Positions 35,576 through 37,173 of a stretch of DNA of 37,173 nt are shown here, one piece after another. The notes under the pieces were generated by a model, which saw nothing but the letters and a program-made list of their open reading frames with translations, was not told the origin of the DNA and ran no database searches. Position 1 is the first letter of the stretch. Each line of letters starts with the position of its first letter. Source of the stretch: Dubosiella muris (GTDB lineage Bacteria > Bacillota_I > Bacilli_A > Erysipelotrichales > Erysipelotrichaceae); NCBI RefSeq assembly GCF_004793885.1, contig NZ_SRYG01000023.1:1-37173 (forward strand), given 5' to 3'. A program made the translations under genes and the position numbers.

Positions 35576-35839
35576 GTGAAACTCGTTCCGTTGCGGCAGG
35601 CGCAAATGAAATGGCTCAACGTCCTAAAACAAAAAAACCTTTCTTCCATGAGTTTGTGGACGTATAAAAAAGACCGGTTTGTCCGTTTTGAAAAAGAAGG
35701 CGACCAATGCTTTCTTGTCGAGTCGGGCTATGTGAACCAGCGTGTCCAGCTTGACGCCAAAACGGGAAAGAAGACGCTCAAAGAAGCGTTTGGGCGGGAG
35801 TTTCCACGCAGCACCCGGCTGTATATTCAGGAAGACTGA
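35576..35839 (+). CDS. Small protein of unknown function, partner of the RelE-like gene
   Basis: An 87-residue basic protein read from a GTG at 35576, five bases after the RelE-like stop, with AGAAGG lying in the end of that gene, nine bases upstream. It begins MKLVPLRQAQMKWLNVLKQK (helix), then strand-like segments WTYKKDRFVRFEKEG and CFLVESGYVNQRVQL. The pair behaves like an operon. It shows no helix-turn-helix or ribbon-helix-helix motif, so it is not an obvious antitoxin. No family recognised. Confidence 0.6.
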   Translation: MKLVPLRQAQMKWLNVLKQKNLSSMSLWTYKKDRFVRFEKEGDQCFLVESGYVNQRVQLDAKTGKKTLKEAFGREFPRSTRLYIQED

Positions 35840-35844
35840 TTTGG

Positions 35845-35876
35845 AACGCGCACAGTTTTTGACTGGGCGTTTTTTC
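35845..35876 (+). terminator. Intrinsic terminator after the RelE-like operon
   Basis: AACGC pairs with GCGTT around an inner CAGT/ACTG helix, with a run of T residues after it. Confidence 0.65.
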
Positions 35877-35958
35877 ATTTCTTTCCCGGCCTCGCGAAAG
35901 ACAGGACGAGGACGTTGTTCGAAACCATATCAGAACGTTCGTTCAGACGGGGAATTCA

Positions 35959-35967
35959 TGGTAGAAT
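35959..35967 (+). promoter_or_regulatory. Extended -10 promoter of the response regulator gene
   Basis: TGGTAGAAT (TG-n-TAGAAT) lies 21 bases before the ATG at 35989; no good -35 is visible. Confidence 0.45.
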
Positions 35968-35988
35968 CAAAAAAAGGAAGGTGATTTC

Positions 35989-36654
35989 ATGATTTATATT
36001 TTAGAGGACGACGAGTCGATTCGAACCATGCTTTCGTACGCGCTTTTAAAAGAGGATGAAAGCCAGGGATTCGAGCGTCCCGGCGCGTTTTGGCAGGCGA
36101 TGGAGGAAGAAATTCCGCAAATGATCGTGCTCGATCTCATGCTGCCCGAGGAGGATGGCCTTTCCATCTTGAAAAAGCTGAAAGCCAGCGAGGCATGGGA
36201 AGACATTCCCGTGCTCATTTTGTCCGCCAAAGACAGCGAAGTCGACAAGGCGATCGGACTGGATCTGGGCGCGGATGATTATTTAGCCAAGCCGTTTGGC
36301 ATTATCGAGCTGACCTCGCGAGTCAAGGCCATCAAGCGCCGCTATGAAAAAACAAAAAAGAAAGACCGGATTTTAAAGCGCGGAACGATCGAACTCAACG
36401 AATCCAAACATGAAGTGACCAAGGATGGCGCCAGCGTCGAGCTGTCCTATAAAGAATACAATTTGCTGAAAGTGCTTCTGGAAGCCGATGGATGCGTCGT
36501 CAAGCGCGAAGAGTTGCTCGAAAAAGTATGGGGACCTTTTTACGAGGAATCGCGCACGCTCGACGTCCACATCCGCAAGCTGCGCCAAAAGCTTGATTTA
36601 TCCAAAGACGAGATCCGGACGATTAAAAACGTCGGGTATTGCTTAGCGGAATAA
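35989..36654 (+). CDS. OmpR/PhoB-family response regulator
   Basis: A 221-residue two-component regulator. The receiver domain (about 1-115) has acidic-pocket Asp7 and Asp8, phospho-acceptor Asp49 in VLDLMLP, Ser79 and Lys101. The C-terminal winged helix (about 125-220) is of the OmpR type (LSYKEYNLLKVLLE, RTLDVHIRKLRQKL). AAGGAAGGTGAT precedes the ATG. In Bacillota such genes are normally followed by a sensor kinase gene, but here a terminator comes directly after the stop, and no kinase is in the window. Its partner must be elsewhere. Confidence 0.9.
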   Translation: MIYILEDDESIRTMLSYALLKEDESQGFERPGAFWQAMEEEIPQMIVLDLMLPEEDGLSILKKLKASEAWEDIPVLILSAKDSEVDKAIGLDLGADDYLAKPFGIIELTSRVKAIKRRYEKTKKKDRILKRGTIELNESKHEVTKDGASVELSYKEYNLLKVLLEADGCVVKREELLEKVWGPFYEESRTLDVHIRKLRQKLDLSKDEIRTIKNVGYCLAE

Positions 36655-36666
36655 GAAGAAACAAAG

Positions 36667-36687
36667 ACGGTCGTGGCGGCCGTTTTT
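36667..36687 (+). terminator. Terminator after the response regulator gene
   Basis: ACGGTCG-TGG-CGGCCGT forms a 7-bp stem with one T-G pair, followed by T residues. Confidence 0.75.
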
Positions 36688-36765
36688 ACACATTACGGTC
36701 ATTCAAGGGGCGCCGGCAGGACGGCTGCGTTATGATGAAAGAGTCAGGACAAGGAGGTATGTCAT

Positions 36766-37095
36766 ATGACCCAAGCATGGAAGGCGGGCGAAGTGTTCGC
36801 TCTGCACGATCAAATTTCGTACGAAAAAGGAAAAGCCGTGAAAAAAGTCGTCGAGGAAGGAACCGCGATGAAACTCATTTTGGTGGCGATCGAGGAAAGC
36901 GAGCTGCCGACGCACGCCGCGCCGATGAACGCGCTCGTCACGGTATTGGAAGGAAAAGGAACCTTGACGTATTTGGGAAAACAATACACCCTTCATAAAG
37001 GCGACAGCTTTATCTTTAACAAAGGCGACCAGCACGCGGTAAAGGCAGACAAAAAAATCAAATTCAGCCTGCTGCTGTGGGAACCGGCCCAGTAG
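36766..37095 (+). CDS. Small cupin-domain protein
   Basis: A 109-residue single-domain cupin. The first motif region is near residues 43-62 (IEESELPTHAAPMNALVTVLEG), with one His where typical metal-binding cupins have a G-x5-HxH-x3,4-E-x6-G pattern. The second is near residues 78-92 (KGDSFIFNKGDQHAVKA), with Asp and His. Metal binding is possible but reduced. AAGGAGGT lies seven bases before the ATG. Function unknown; many such proteins bind small metabolites. Confidence 0.85.
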   Translation: MTQAWKAGEVFALHDQISYEKGKAVKKVVEEGTAMKLILVAIEESELPTHAAPMNALVTVLEGKGTLTYLGKQYTLHKGDSFIFNKGDQHAVKADKKIKFSLLLWEPAQ

Positions 37096-37097
37096 GC

Positions 37098-37121
37098 AAA
37101 AAAAATCGAGGAACGCCTCAA
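37098..37121 (-). terminator. Minus-strand terminator at the right edge
   Basis: On the minus strand TTGAGG-CGTT-CCTCGA forms a 6-bp hairpin (one T-G pair) with a run of T residues. It would end a minus-strand transcript entering from beyond the window. Confidence 0.6.
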
Positions 37122-37173
37122 TGTCATTTAGTTAAGAAATGGCAGTCTTAGAGGATACATTTTAAAGTGTACC
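37122..37173. other. Inverted-repeat-rich right edge, possible end of a mobile element
   Basis: TGTCATTT (37122-37129) pairs with AAATGGCA (37137-37144), and the last bases contain a near-palindrome GGATACA-TTTTAAAG-TGTACC. The stretch has no open frame that I can support and resembles an insertion-sequence terminal repeat, but the element itself is outside the window. Confidence 0.3.

Overview
The window is chromosomal DNA of a Bacillota (Firmicutes) bacterium with roughly balanced G+C. Most genes have strong AGGAGG-type ribosome binding sites, intrinsic terminators end in T-runs, promoters are of the sigma-A type (several with an extended -10), and good catabolite-repression (cre-like) sites occur. 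RpoB carries Asn where most bacteria have His at the position equivalent to E. coli 526. Together with an rpoBC pair detached from rplJL, this hints at the Erysipelotrichia/Mollicutes branch; that placement is an inference.

Layout, left to right. (1) 1-8.1 kb, amino-acid metabolism: a six-segment membrane protein, a single-chain iron-sulfur L-serine dehydratase on the minus strand, then a complete branched-chain amino-acid ABC importer operon (livK-livH-livM-livG-livF) ending in a CBS-ACT sensor protein. A lipoprotein (minus) follows. (2) 8.2-11.3 kb: a DUF3783 protein, then an 827-residue translation GTPase of the TetM/EF-G-like type fused to a C-terminal YacP/Rae1-type NYN ribonuclease domain, the most striking gene here. 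(3) 11.6-19.7 kb: rpoB and rpoC; RpoB has a large extra segment that looks like a repeat of a neighbouring module, and a long acidic tail. (4) 19.8-25.1 kb, small accessory genes: an anchored protein, a TetR regulator with a CPBP protease behind a 16-bp palindrome, a HAD phosphatase that appears to be leaderless, a 56-residue membrane protein, a LysR regulator, three tandem small membrane-protein paralogues whose promoter lies in an inverted repeat, and a 120-residue unknown. (5) 25.1-30.0 kb, a sugar locus: GPH symporter and family 2 glycoside hydrolase on the minus strand, divergent from a winged-helix regulator, with a consensus promoter and a cre site between them. (6) 30.0-32.5 kb: a minus-strand ABC exporter operon whose first permease gene is split by a one-base frameshift. 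(7) 32.7-37.2 kb: membrane proteins, a phosphohexomutase, a RelE-like protein (also apparently leaderless) with a small partner gene, an orphan OmpR-type response regulator and a cupin. At the right edge is a minus-strand terminator and an inverted-repeat-rich stretch that may be the end of a mobile element.

No rRNA, tRNA or CRISPR array was recognised. Apart from the right edge there is no sign of a mobile element. Every gap between genes is shorter than 300 bases; the longest, before rpoB (about 294 bases), holds a terminator and a likely promoter.
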